Positions 8,501-18,037 of a stretch of DNA of 64,000 bases are shown here, piece by piece. Source of the DNA: Photobacterium sp. GB-56 (GTDB lineage: Bacteria > Pseudomonadota > Gammaproteobacteria > Enterobacterales > Vibrionaceae); the NCBI RefSeq assembly GCF_003026105.1, contig NZ_PYNW01000003.1:352473-416472 (forward strand). The letters are read 5' to 3'. Below the pieces are notes generated by a model. That model was given only the letters and a program-made list of their open reading frames with translations. It was not told where the DNA came from and searched no databases. Both the position numbers and the translations under genes were made by a program. Position 1 is the first letter of the stretch. The number at the start of each line of letters is the position of its first letter.

Positions 8501-10332
8501 ATATGCTTTGGAAATTAAAAGGCTACATCAAAATGTATGGCCGGCACTATCTCATTGCCCTTATCGCTTTGCAGTTGGTTGCTTTGATCAATTTGGTGCC
8601 TTCATGGCTGATCGGTCGAGTAGTCGACGGCATTAATCAAGGAACATTAGATGCACACAACCTAGTTATCTACGTCGGTGGAATCATTGTTTCGGGTGCG
8701 GCAATGTATGGTCTGCGCTTTGTGTGGCAAAGCAAGTTATATGGGGCGTCTATTGCGATTACTCGTGTAATGCGCAGTGAATTGTTTCAAAAGTTCTCAC
8801 AACTTCCTCCTGCTTTTTATGCTCGCCGCAGTGCTGGTGATTTAATGGCGCATGCAACCAATGATCTTAACGCTGTTGAAGAGACTATGGGCATGGGAAT
8901 TATGACGTTAGCGGACTCTTTCATCGCAGGTATAACCGTCATTTTAGGGATGATTTTTGTTGTCAGTGGTGAACTGACCGCCATTGCGCTGCTTCCCTTT
9001 CCGTTGTTAGTGCTGATCACTCGTCGTTATGGAGTGCAGCTACATAAAGCTTTTGGAAAGGCACAGTCTGCATTTTCTGATTTAACGGAAGAGACGCGTG
9101 AAACGGTATCGGGCATTCGTGCGGTTCGTACACACGGTATTTCTGGTCGTCAAGAACAACGCTTTGGACAAACCTTAGACCAAACGGTCGATGCCAATCT
9201 GACTGTAGCGAAAGTCGATGCAGCGTTCACTCCAACAATACAATTGGTTTACGGATTGTCGTTTGTGATCGCTCTTGGATACGGCGCATGGTTAATCGAA
9301 CAGGGTAGTATCACTGTCGGTCTCTTTACGACTTTTACTTTGTACCTTGGTCAACTGCTGGGTCCATTTATGCAGTTTGGTTGGCAATTCAATGTCTTTC
9401 AACGGGGTAAGACCTCTTGGCGTCGGTTGGAGCATTTGTTTGCGGAACACTCGGAAGTGGTTGAGGGGGATCTAACATTAGCCAAAGATTCGGATTCAAG
9501 TATGTCATTTGATATCCGAGAATTTAGCTATGAGCAATCAAATCGAAGAGTTTTGGAGAGCGTAAAGTTTGAAGTGCCATCAGGTGGATTAGTGGGCATT
9601 ACTGGGCCAACAGGTAGTGGCAAAAGTACGCTTCTGCATCTGGCTTTGCGTCAATTTAAACTTGAGCAGCCATCCAGTATTCATGTTTCAGGCATGCAAA
9701 GTGACAGCCTCACCTTTGATGCTTTGCGCAGCAAAATGGCTTGGGTTCCTCAAAAGCCGTATTTATTTTCCGGCACGATCGCAGAGAACATTGCCCTGTC
9801 AAAACCGAATGCGTCGTTGGCTGAAATAAAGCATGTGGCAGACATGGCTTCTATTCGAGCAGAAATTGAAGCGATGCCCGAGGGTTTTGATACCCGACTT
9901 AGAGAAGGCGGTACGAATCTATCGGGGGGCCAAAAGCAGCGATTAACACTTGCTAGAGCACTCCTGTCGGACACTGATATCTTGTTGTTAGATGATCCTT
10001 TCAGCGCATTAGATATAAAAACAGAGGCGCAAGTTCGTCAAAATTTACAATCGTATTATTCTCACAAAACGATGCTGCTTGTCACCCAGCGCCTGACCAA
10101 CCTTATTGAAGCTGACCAAATCTTAGTATTAAACGATGGTCAGGTGGAGGAACGCGGTTCTCATCATCAATTATTGGCAAACCAAGGTTGGTATTCCATG
10201 GTTTATCAGCGTCAAAGTCAGTTAGGGGAGAAAGGCCCGTTGGTGAGCGCAGAAGCATTGCATGCACGTTCAAGCAGTACTTTTAACGTTAACAACGATC
10301 CTGCTCTGAAGGAGATCTACCATGGGAAATAA
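8497..10332 (+). CDS. mdlA: ABC exporter half-transporter, MdlA-like
   Basis: A 611-residue membrane-NBD fusion of the type IV exporter class. The transmembrane domain covers about residues 15-310 and matches E. coli MdlA (SmdA) in landmarks such as FYARRSAGDLMAHATNDLNA. The ATPase domain has Walker A GPTGSGKST (about 370-378), signature LSGGQKQRL (about 474) and Walker B ILLLDDPFSALD (about 495-506). The residue after the Walker B Asp is Asp, not Glu, so this site is probably degenerate, as in heterodimeric exporters. Its start overlaps the gshA stop (ATGA) and its end overlaps mdlB by 11 bases, indicating translational coupling. The substrate is unknown; context suggests a gamma-glutamyl thiol. 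Confidence 0.9.
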   Translation: MNMLWKLKGYIKMYGRHYLIALIALQLVALINLVPSWLIGRVVDGINQGTLDAHNLVIYVGGIIVSGAAMYGLRFVWQSKLYGASIAITRVMRSELFQKFSQLPPAFYARRSAGDLMAHATNDLNAVEETMGMGIMTLADSFIAGITVILGMIFVVSGELTAIALLPFPLLVLITRRYGVQLHKAFGKAQSAFSDLTEETRETVSGIRAVRTHGISGRQEQRFGQTLDQTVDANLTVAKVDAAFTPTIQLVYGLSFVIALGYGAWLIEQGSITVGLFTTFTLYLGQLLGPFMQFGWQFNVFQRGKTSWRRLEHLFAEHSEVVEGDLTLAKDSDSSMSFDIREFSYEQSNRRVLESVKFEVPSGGLVGITGPTGSGKSTLLHLALRQFKLEQPSSIHVSGMQSDSLTFDALRSKMAWVPQKPYLFSGTIAENIALSKPNASLAEIKHVADMASIRAEIEAMPEGFDTRLREGGTNLSGGQKQRLTLARALLSDTDILLLDDPFSALDIKTEAQVRQNLQSYYSHKTMLLVTQRLTNLIEADQILVLNDGQVEERGSHHQLLANQGWYSMVYQRQSQLGEKGPLVSAEALHARSSSTFNVNNDPALKEIYHGK

Positions 10333-12151
10333 TACGCTTTATCGCCGTTTGTTAGCGTTTGCATTGCCGCACAAAGCTCGTTTTGGTTTTGCATTTGTCA
10401 TGTTGGGGCTAGCGGTCAGTGCAGAAATGACAATTCCTTGGTTGGCAAAAAGTGTCCTTGATGACGTAATCGTGCCTCAGCAATTTGAATGGCAACAGCT
10501 TATCTTTTTGATTGGGCTGGTTATGTTTTTTTACATTTTAGCTGCGGTGTTCGGGTATTTTCAGGCGGTCGCTTTTAAACACGGCGCATTGCTTGTGGTC
10601 AAAGATGTGCGCGAGCAGTTATTTCGCCATGTGCTGAACTTTCCCATTGCGACATTCGACAAGCTGCCGACGGGGAAGCTGGTCTCTTACATTACTAACG
10701 ACACTGAGTCATTGCGAAATATGTTCGTGTCGACGCTACCTACCGTGGTTCAAGGATCCTTACGTATTTTAGCCACTTTTATTGCTATGGCGTTTTTAGA
10801 CTGGCGTTTGATGTTATTAAGCTTGGTGTTGATCCCCATATTACTTGTGACCATGCATCTATATCGCAAGATTTCAACGCCAGTATTTGATGGCATTCGA
10901 GTTCAAGTCAGCAACATCAATGGCCAAATCAATGAGTCGTTACAGGGAATGGCGTTGATTCAAGCGTTTCGCCAGCAGAAACGCTTTCAAACCAAGTTTG
11001 AGAAAGAAAATCAAAGCTGGTTTAACTTCAGAACCAAATCGGTAGCTATTGATAGTTTGATGTTGTTGCCATTGACCCGTTTGATTGGGACGCTGACCGT
11101 AGCGGGTATTGTTGCCTGGTTTGCAGGGGCTTCAATGTCGACCGTTGTGGAAGTGGGCACCTTATACGCTTTCTTAAACTATGTTGAGCGATTCTTTGAC
11201 CCGTTCCGACAGTTATCGATGGAACTGCATAAATTGCAGGTTGCTACGGTATCGTCAAAACGTATTTTTGAGCTACTAGACGATGAGTCTGAGGTTCATC
11301 ATCAAGTGATGCCAGAGGTAGAGTTCAATGATAGTCACGATATTGAGTTTCGCAATGTCACTATGGGGTACGAAGAAGATAACCCCGTGCTTAAAGACGT
11401 TAGCTTTACAGCAAAAAGTGGTGAGTTCACCGCAATTGTCGGCCATACCGGAAGCGGGAAAAGCTCCGTAATCAATCTGTTAATGCGTTTTTATCAACAA
11501 CAGCAGGGTGACATTTTCATTGGCGGGCAATCGCTTCGAACTCTTCCAGAAGCACAATTGCGTAAGTTGTTTGGCTTGGTATCGCAAGATCCAACCATCT
11601 TTAGTGGTTCAATTGAAGATAACATTAACTTATCTCACGATGTTCTTACCATTGATAAAACAAGTGCAAACACATTGGCGAAAAGCCGTGAGAGAGCGAT
11701 TCATGCAGCCCAATTGGTGCAAGCAGACCGATTCATTCATCGTCTACCTGATGGTTTTGAACACAAACCAGGTAATGGCGGTGCCTCGCTTTCCGTTGGG
11801 GAAAGGCAGTTATTGGCGTTAGCTCGGGCGATTTCCCACGATCCGAAAATATTTCTACTCGATGAAGCCACGGCGAATATCGACAGTGAATCGGAAGAAG
11901 CGGTTAAACAGGCGCTTGATAATATCCAGGGCGGCAGAACGGTTATTGCTGTGGCACACCGGTTATCTACCATTCAAAACGCTGATCAGATTTTGATGAT
12001 GAACAGCGGCAAGGTCGTACAAAGAGGCACACATCAAGAACTGATTGCTCAAGATGGCGACTATCGAGATTTGTACCTAAGTCAAAAAGCGCAAGAAGAA
12101 CATGACACTCAAAACAGCACGCTTGGTTTAACCGCCGCCAGTGCAGCATAA
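10322..12151 (+). CDS. mdlB: ABC exporter half-transporter, MdlB-like
   Basis: A 609-residue membrane-NBD fusion, the expected partner of the MdlA-like subunit. It has six predicted membrane segments in residues 15-310, Walker A GHTGSGKSS (about 374-382), signature LSVGERQLLALARA (about 489) and a canonical Walker B IFLLDEATANID (about 509-520) with the catalytic Glu. One degenerate and one canonical ATPase site is the pattern of heterodimeric exporters. The gene starts inside the end of mdlA (11-base overlap, with GGAG upstream). The C-terminal tail after about residue 585 is variable. By its operon it would export the product of gshA and of the downstream synthetase. Confidence 0.9.
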   Translation: MGNNTLYRRLLAFALPHKARFGFAFVMLGLAVSAEMTIPWLAKSVLDDVIVPQQFEWQQLIFLIGLVMFFYILAAVFGYFQAVAFKHGALLVVKDVREQLFRHVLNFPIATFDKLPTGKLVSYITNDTESLRNMFVSTLPTVVQGSLRILATFIAMAFLDWRLMLLSLVLIPILLVTMHLYRKISTPVFDGIRVQVSNINGQINESLQGMALIQAFRQQKRFQTKFEKENQSWFNFRTKSVAIDSLMLLPLTRLIGTLTVAGIVAWFAGASMSTVVEVGTLYAFLNYVERFFDPFRQLSMELHKLQVATVSSKRIFELLDDESEVHHQVMPEVEFNDSHDIEFRNVTMGYEEDNPVLKDVSFTAKSGEFTAIVGHTGSGKSSVINLLMRFYQQQQGDIFIGGQSLRTLPEAQLRKLFGLVSQDPTIFSGSIEDNINLSHDVLTIDKTSANTLAKSRERAIHAAQLVQADRFIHRLPDGFEHKPGNGGASLSVGERQLLALARAISHDPKIFLLDEATANIDSESEEAVKQALDNIQGGRTVIAVAHRLSTIQNADQILMMNSGKVVQRGTHQELIAQDGDYRDLYLSQKAQEEHDTQNSTLGLTAASAA

Positions 12152-12161
12152 ATATTTAATT

Positions 12162-13703
12162 ATGACGAGCAAGAACATTATGAAAAACCACACAACGCAC
12201 ATCGAATCTAATGATACTGATCAAACACAATTTGTATCTGAGCAAGTGATTGAAGACATCCTTGAGTGGGAAATCATGCACGGCGTAGCATTTCGTCAGG
12301 CTGACAATACCGCAAGGCATGTTCCCTTTAGTATTGCGCCGATGACAATGGAACGTTCAACGTATGACCACCTACGTAAGGTCACGCCATTGATTGCTAA
12401 ATTGGTGAGCAACGTTTCTGAAGATCATCGTTTTCTGCAAACCTCATTGAGTGAGATGGCGAAAGCCGACCCGTTCTTTGGTCGCTTAATGGAGCTCCAT
12501 CAACAAGCTCATGGCGATAAAACCGCCCCTAAGCAACCTGCTCGTCAGCCGCTGTTATTAATGAGAACAGATTTTATGGATGACCGACAATACGGGGCGA
12601 AAGTTATTGAATTTAATGGCATAGCGGCGGGAATGGGCCCTTTCGGTCAACGTGCTTTCGAGCTGCATCGTTTTGTTGAAAACCAATGGAACGAGGTTTA
12701 CCGAGAGTGGCTAGAAGATGATTCAGCAACACCTGCCGATAACCAAGGATTGGAACAATTAGCCCTAGGCATCGCAACAGCAGCAAAAAAGGTTCAAGCT
12801 CATTTTGCTGATTCTGACAAGAATGGTGTAAGCAAAAATCCTGATCAAAAGCCAACATTCTTAATGATCGTCCAAAAAGGAGAAGACAATGTGTATGACC
12901 AACACCTATTGGAGGTGGCATTACATAAGTTGGGCGTTCGTACCGTTAGGCGTACATTCGAACAATTGAGCACTCAACTTTCAAGTGGTGATAACCAGCG
13001 TTTAATCCTTGATGGTGTTGGCGCTATTGATACCGTGTATTTACGCGCGGGTTACCAATATTCAGATTACTGCGCGCCAGAGTTGGATGAAGACATTTGT
13101 TGTCACACATTGAGCCAAACTCGCTTGTTTATTGAAAAGCATTACGTGGCGATGAATGCCACCATCAGTCAACAATTAGCGACGAGCAAATCTATGCAAA
13201 TGCTATTAACGCAAATGCCAGCCGAAGCTTATATTCAATGGGGATTGTCCCTTAATGAAGCCCATTTAGTGAAAAGCGTTTTGGCAGAGATGAAGGCGAT
13301 CACCGCAGAAAGTATTGAATGGTTTTATCAGAGTGCGAATAAAAAAGAGTGGGTATTGAAGAACCAAGGGGAAGGTGGCGGTCACTGCGTATTTGGAGAG
13401 GATATTAGTGCTATTTTGCAACGACTAAAGCCAGAAGAATACAATGCGTGGACGTTAATGCAGCGCTTGTACCCACATGAACGCGACACCCCAACCATTG
13501 CCGTTCGAGATGGCAAGCAAACCTTAGTTAGCGACCTTGTTAGTGAAGTGGGGCTTTTTACTGCGCATTATCAAGGCAAGCCTGTTACTGAAAATAACGG
13601 TTATGCTGGATACTTAATACGCAGTAAGCCCGCGAGTGAAAATGAGGGCGGAATACATAGCGGGCAGGGGATTTTGGACTCGTTAGTGTTGATTAATAAC
13701 TAA
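12162..13703 (+). CDS. Eukaryotic-type glutathione synthetase homologue
   Basis: A 513-residue ATP-grasp ligase resembling eukaryotic glutathione synthetase (GSH_synthase plus GSH_synth_ATP domains), not bacterial GshB (about 315 residues). Landmarks: LLLMRTDFM and KVIEFNGIAAGMG near residues 130-165; glycine-rich ATP loop VLKNQGEGGGHCVFGED (human: LKPQREGGGNNLYGE) near 397; LMQRLYP (human LMEKIEP); and the C-terminal block SEVGLF, ENNGYAGYLIRSK, NEGGIHSGQGILDS (human SELGIF, GHLLRTK, DGGVAAGVAVLD). It should add Gly, or another amino acid or amine, to gamma-Glu-Cys. The start is uncertain: GTG 12141, ATG 12162 or ATG 12180, none with a strong ribosome site. It is the last gene of the gshA operon, immediately after mdlB. 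Confidence 0.85.
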   Translation: MTSKNIMKNHTTHIESNDTDQTQFVSEQVIEDILEWEIMHGVAFRQADNTARHVPFSIAPMTMERSTYDHLRKVTPLIAKLVSNVSEDHRFLQTSLSEMAKADPFFGRLMELHQQAHGDKTAPKQPARQPLLLMRTDFMDDRQYGAKVIEFNGIAAGMGPFGQRAFELHRFVENQWNEVYREWLEDDSATPADNQGLEQLALGIATAAKKVQAHFADSDKNGVSKNPDQKPTFLMIVQKGEDNVYDQHLLEVALHKLGVRTVRRTFEQLSTQLSSGDNQRLILDGVGAIDTVYLRAGYQYSDYCAPELDEDICCHTLSQTRLFIEKHYVAMNATISQQLATSKSMQMLLTQMPAEAYIQWGLSLNEAHLVKSVLAEMKAITAESIEWFYQSANKKEWVLKNQGEGGGHCVFGEDISAILQRLKPEEYNAWTLMQRLYPHERDTPTIAVRDGKQTLVSDLVSEVGLFTAHYQGKPVTENNGYAGYLIRSKPASENEGGIHSGQGILDSLVLINN

Positions 13704-14132
13704 CTATATATTCGCGATGTACAACTTGAACGTGAGTTATACATCAGTGGTTAGTTCAAAGGTTTGGTTTAAGTTCTTTTTTGATCTGTTTGTAGGTGTT
13801 TAAGGAAACCTTTAATTTCATCAAAATCGGCTACAACTTCAATAATCGTTGAACATGAACGTATACCTGCGGCTGTGTCGTGACCAATACTATGTCATGA
13901 GGAAATACAATGATTTGGCGTTCTAGCGATTACTCCATTAACCTTTTGTGACTTTTTCACTCTATTCTAAGGGCACAAGGCTGGCAGCTCTTGGTTAAAT
14001 ACTTCCATGCCACAATAAGAAAATACACTCCAGAGCTCAGAAAGCGTCTGTCATCGATTCTGAGTGAAAATTCAGTGGAATCGCTCTTTAAGGGGACGCC
14101 AAGAATAAAAATCAGGCACATTGCAACTAATT
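13704..14132. other. Intergenic region with two open gene fragments
   Basis: No intact gene is found. On the minus strand 13769-13894 is open for 41 codons and ends in a stop (it contains STIIEVVADFDEIKGFLKHL). On the plus strand 13952-14134 is open for 60 codons (it contains QLLVKYFHATIRKYTPELRK) and its stop touches the terminator at 14133. Neither has a start codon with a ribosome site. Both read like 3' ends of decayed genes, but neither family is recognised. Confidence 0.4.
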
Positions 14133-14171
14133 AAAACCCCTAGTCATTTAATCAATAAGACTAGGGGTTTT
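14133..14171. terminator. Bidirectional terminator
   Basis: A 13-bp perfect stem (AAAACCCCTAGTC and its complement) with a 13-base loop and flanking A/T-runs. It ends the M66 protease gene on the minus strand and could also end rightward transcription from the gshA operon. Confidence 0.88.
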
Positions 14172-14204
14172 CTATTATTGTGTCTTTATGTGGTTAGTTA
14201 TTTA

Positions 14205-17200
14205 TTAACGGTAGCTATATTGACCGAAGCCGTTAGAAAAAGTCCAATGCTTGCCGTTAGACCACTTAATCCCTGGAACTTGAGTACATTGTCCACCTGC
14301 ATTAATGAAGCCTGCGCCATAAAAACCACTTGTGTTTACGCTACATAAATTTGCATGACTTCCTTCAACAGCTTTAACTGATTGACCTACTTGTGCAGGG
14401 TTGTTTAAAGACATCCACTCAAATTGGTTCAGCATTGATTGCAATGGCATTTCGCCTTGATTACTTGCCACTGAAATTTCTGAACCACCTGTGCACTGAT
14501 AATCTCCATTACCAAAATCTTCAACGTAGCCATGTACTGTTTGTTCAACACCATTAATTGCTAACGGAAATCTACAAAGATACGGCTTTTCACTTCCTAC
14601 ACGCATTGTCGCTAATGAGGTACGATCTCTTACTGACAAAGTGCTAGGATCAAAGCCGTTAGTATGAGCAAACCAGCTTGATGGAATATTCGATTCAAGA
14701 GCTTCGTACCCGTGCTCTTGCCCTATAATTACAGGTCCTTTTAGGTCATCTGCTGCAGGGTTTCGAAGTGTCGATTGTGAATCTAACACTGTTTTTGTAC
14801 CAGAAGTTGATGCGCACTCAATGGAGATACGTGTTGGGTGATTATCTGCTGGTAAATTGAGGTGTAGTTTGTTGCTTTCATTATTGTTATAGCGGTGGCC
14901 GTTCAATGCAATTTTAGTGGCATCACCATTTTCAGTCTCAACAATAAGTTGGCACTGCTTTTGTGATGTAAAGCTGTATTGTTTTATTCCGCCTTGGTGA
15001 TTTACGTATGACCAATTAGCTCCATTATTATGTTTTACGCCATCAATTTGCATACATTTATCGTTTTCTATAAATCCAGCACCATCGTGGGATGTTCCTG
15101 GTTTATCTAATGTACACAATGTTTTTTCACCCAGTTCCATTGTTGGAGTGTAGGTTACATAGCCTTCTGTTTCGCCTTTCGTGGCCAGTAACATGTAGTC
15201 ATTGAAAGCCGACACTGGTACTTCGCGCTCATTGTTTACAGACCAATACATATCTGAAGAAACTTGGCATATGCCTGTTTCGCTATTTTCAAAGCCGACA
15301 AAATTCGCAGTCTGCCCGTTCATGTTAGTATAACTAAACTGACATAATGGTAACCAGTTATTGTCTATTTTAATTGTTTGCCACTCTGTATTATTTCGAT
15401 CCTCTTCATTTAACTCGACAGTTGAAACCCATCCTTCAAGTTGAGAAGGTGTTGTAGAGGGCTCTGGTAGCTCGAATAAATTACCGTAGTTTGAGTAAAT
15501 CAATGGGTATATTTGACTTGGATTTTTTTCTGTTGGGTCATAGATACCTAAGACAGTAATTACAGGCACACCTTGTTGACTTGGCTTATTAAAGTTGGTT
15601 TCTGAATCAGTATATCGCTGACTTTCATGATCCCATTGAACAAAGCCTGTGGAGCTATTTAGATCAAGGTTGTTAGACTGATTAAACCAATCCTGAGTCA
15701 TGCGAGTTGCAATTGGGTGCTCCAAAGTATAATGGCTTATTAGGCCAGTTAATGGATGCTCGCCACCTCCCATAGCCTCACGCATAAAGCGGAATTCATT
15801 TGCAAATGGCGGCACACTTTCTCCGCTATTTTCATTCGTCATTGTTATCGGATCATCTGACCAATGAATATTTCCAATAAAACGTTGGTATCGTGCATCC
15901 CAGCCCCAACCAGACTCCATATCGTGAATAGATGCGTTTTGAGGATGGTGGCCTCTATTATAGTTATGGCCTAATTCATGAGACCATTCATTGCCACGTG
16001 TTGAACTTAATGTAACTATGCCACCACCGCCGCTCAATCCATGGTTGACGACATTAGAAGTGATGACTCCGGTGTCTGGATCTTTCGATAAGTAGCGTCC
16101 GCGATTGTTGTGGGCAGTAATATGGCTAAATGGGCGAGGCCAACTTGCATCACCTCCAGCAGTATCTACTATGCCAAAGTTTGCATTGTTAATACCTAAA
16201 GAAATCAGATTCTTGCCAATATACTCACGCATATCACCAGCATAAATTCCGGCATTTTCATATTCACTAGCTTTGGTGTAGACCTTTCCGTTAGGCATGG
16301 TGACTTTACGTAGATGTAATGGTGTATAGTCTGCCATAACCATCTTAGATACAGGTATCTTTTGGAAATAATCAGTAGCTAACTGTGCCATGTCATCAAT
16401 CATCTCATATTGGTCGCGCGGTTCAACCAGCATACCTATATCAATATTTTGAAGAACTAGCTCAGGTGCACCACCAAAAACGAAAAGATTTTCCGTTATT
16501 TCTCCCTCACGGTTGCGATTGTCGCTAAATTTAAGTGACAAGCCAGGTTTCATCCATTCCCAGCTTAATGGTAGGCTCCATGCGTGGTGTGAGAATATGA
16601 CTTTGCTTTTGCCGTTATCGCGCTGATCTGTATCAGGGAGTGCGCTTGGTGGGTTCATGAGGTGGCGCCCCATAGTTACTCCATCAACAACTACTTCAAC
16701 CCATAATTGATGAATATTTCTCGCTTTAGGTGTTACTAATAATAAGCCTTCTCGATCCATTATTAGATTAGGATGGTTTATTTCATCATTCCCGTAAGGA
16801 GCAACGCTTGTATGTGTTTGTGCAATAGCAACATTTGCACTCAAATTGCCAGCCAAATGATTAATACCATTACGGCTATCATTGTAACTTAATCGTAGCG
16901 GTAACGTTTTGACACTAATCGTCTTATCGTCACACCCATGCTGATTACACTCAATTAACTTTACTGAGTATTCAGTATTGGGTGCAAGTTCTGGTATATA
17001 AAAACCTGAATTGTTAGCACTGTATTGATATGTTATTGAAGACTCGCCCGGCTTATTTGCTGTTAATTCGATTTTATAACTGTTGCCTTCGACAGTCTGA
17101 TCCCAAGCTAGCTGCATACCAACATCAGAAACTGAAGCCACTTTAAATCCTGTAATAACAGGTATTGACGAATCACTGCATTCAGACGTTAATACTCGTT

Positions 17201-17639
17201 GTACTTCTGCCGTTTCCCACTCATAACTTCCGTCATCAGTTTGAGAGCCACGCGCTGCAGGTACATATTCTGCAAAGCATCCGCTGCCATCAGGATTTAT
17301 TACCCCCCATTCGCGGTGCAGTAAATAAAAGCCACCGTTATATGAAATATACTCCCAGTCAGGGCCTACGAATGGGAACGCGCTACTGTAATCATCATTA
17401 GCGTTGCTTAATGGGAATATCGGTGCATTCTCATGGTTTAACTGGTACTCTTTTCCATTGAATTGTAGGTACCGTATACCACCTCTTTCTATGACATTCT
17501 CTGGATTATATGCCATCTCCTGCATTTGATTGATGGTTTCGAACGTATCTGCGGCTATGGTGGTTAATGTATGCTCTGAAGCAAGAACGCCTGTGCTTAA
17601 TAGGCCACTAATGACTAGTGATAGCATTTTCATTTTCAT
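14205..17639 (-). CDS. Secreted M66 metalloprotease, StcE/TagA-like
   Basis: A 1144-residue protein with a signal peptide (MKMKMLSLVISGLLSTGVLA). A fibronectin type III-like domain lies at residues about 158-246 and a StcE-type beta domain at about 255-395. The zinc protease domain contains HELGHNYNRGH at 554-564. His554, His558 and His564 are the zinc ligands and Glu555 the catalytic base. StcE has Gly where this protein has Asn561. The C-terminal 400 residues hold repeated Cys/Trp modules (GAGFIENDKCMQ, GAGFINAGGQCTQ), probably binding domains. StcE and V. cholerae TagA cleave mucin-type O-glycoproteins, so a mucinase role on animal mucus is plausible. The promoter region has no recognised operator. 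Confidence 0.88.
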   Translation of the reverse strand: MKMKMLSLVISGLLSTGVLASEHTLTTIAADTFETINQMQEMAYNPENVIERGGIRYLQFNGKEYQLNHENAPIFPLSNANDDYSSAFPFVGPDWEYISYNGGFYLLHREWGVINPDGSGCFAEYVPAARGSQTDDGSYEWETAEVQRVLTSECSDSSIPVITGFKVASVSDVGMQLAWDQTVEGNSYKIELTANKPGESSITYQYSANNSGFYIPELAPNTEYSVKLIECNQHGCDDKTISVKTLPLRLSYNDSRNGINHLAGNLSANVAIAQTHTSVAPYGNDEINHPNLIMDREGLLLVTPKARNIHQLWVEVVVDGVTMGRHLMNPPSALPDTDQRDNGKSKVIFSHHAWSLPLSWEWMKPGLSLKFSDNRNREGEITENLFVFGGAPELVLQNIDIGMLVEPRDQYEMIDDMAQLATDYFQKIPVSKMVMADYTPLHLRKVTMPNGKVYTKASEYENAGIYAGDMREYIGKNLISLGINNANFGIVDTAGGDASWPRPFSHITAHNNRGRYLSKDPDTGVITSNVVNHGLSGGGGIVTLSSTRGNEWSHELGHNYNRGHHPQNASIHDMESGWGWDARYQRFIGNIHWSDDPITMTNENSGESVPPFANEFRFMREAMGGGEHPLTGLISHYTLEHPIATRMTQDWFNQSNNLDLNSSTGFVQWDHESQRYTDSETNFNKPSQQGVPVITVLGIYDPTEKNPSQIYPLIYSNYGNLFELPEPSTTPSQLEGWVSTVELNEEDRNNTEWQTIKIDNNWLPLCQFSYTNMNGQTANFVGFENSETGICQVSSDMYWSVNNEREVPVSAFNDYMLLATKGETEGYVTYTPTMELGEKTLCTLDKPGTSHDGAGFIENDKCMQIDGVKHNNGANWSYVNHQGGIKQYSFTSQKQCQLIVETENGDATKIALNGHRYNNNESNKLHLNLPADNHPTRISIECASTSGTKTVLDSQSTLRNPAADDLKGPVIIGQEHGYEALESNIPSSWFAHTNGFDPSTLSVRDRTSLATMRVGSEKPYLCRFPLAINGVEQTVHGYVEDFGNGDYQCTGGSEISVASNQGEMPLQSMLNQFEWMSLNNPAQVGQSVKAVEGSHANLCSVNTSGFYGAGFINAGGQCTQVPGIKWSNGKHWTFSNGFGQYSYR

Positions 17640-18037
17640 TCTTGTTTGCTCTTGTAATATCCTGAATTAGGATGAATTATTAATACCTAATTAGAATGAA
17701 AACTAAATGTTTGATATGTAACAAAAAGCGCTAAAAAAAGTACAAAAAAGTATCTTTTTTCATTGGATACCACTAGAGCATTCTCATTTTCTTCAAAAGA
17801 TTCTAAATTAGTTAAATATTTCAATAAAATAAGACCAATAAAAGCAACAGTACGCATATTGGTATGGCAAAAAAACTAAACATTTTAGTTGAATAATAAT
17901 ATAAGTTATTGAATATTGTTTTTTACTTGGTGATGAGTATTCTCCCATCACCCGCGGGGCGATATGATTAGTGTCTAAAATTCGAAGGCGGTCGTGCATT
18001 GATAGCAGGCTTACAGAATCGGTTGGTATTTATCTCG
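17640..18037. other. Intergenic region upstream of the M66 protease gene
   Basis: About 400 AT-rich bases holding the promoter region of the protease gene. No gene is supported on either strand and no operator was recognised. The two hairpins at 18038-18122 mark its right side. Confidence 0.5.
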
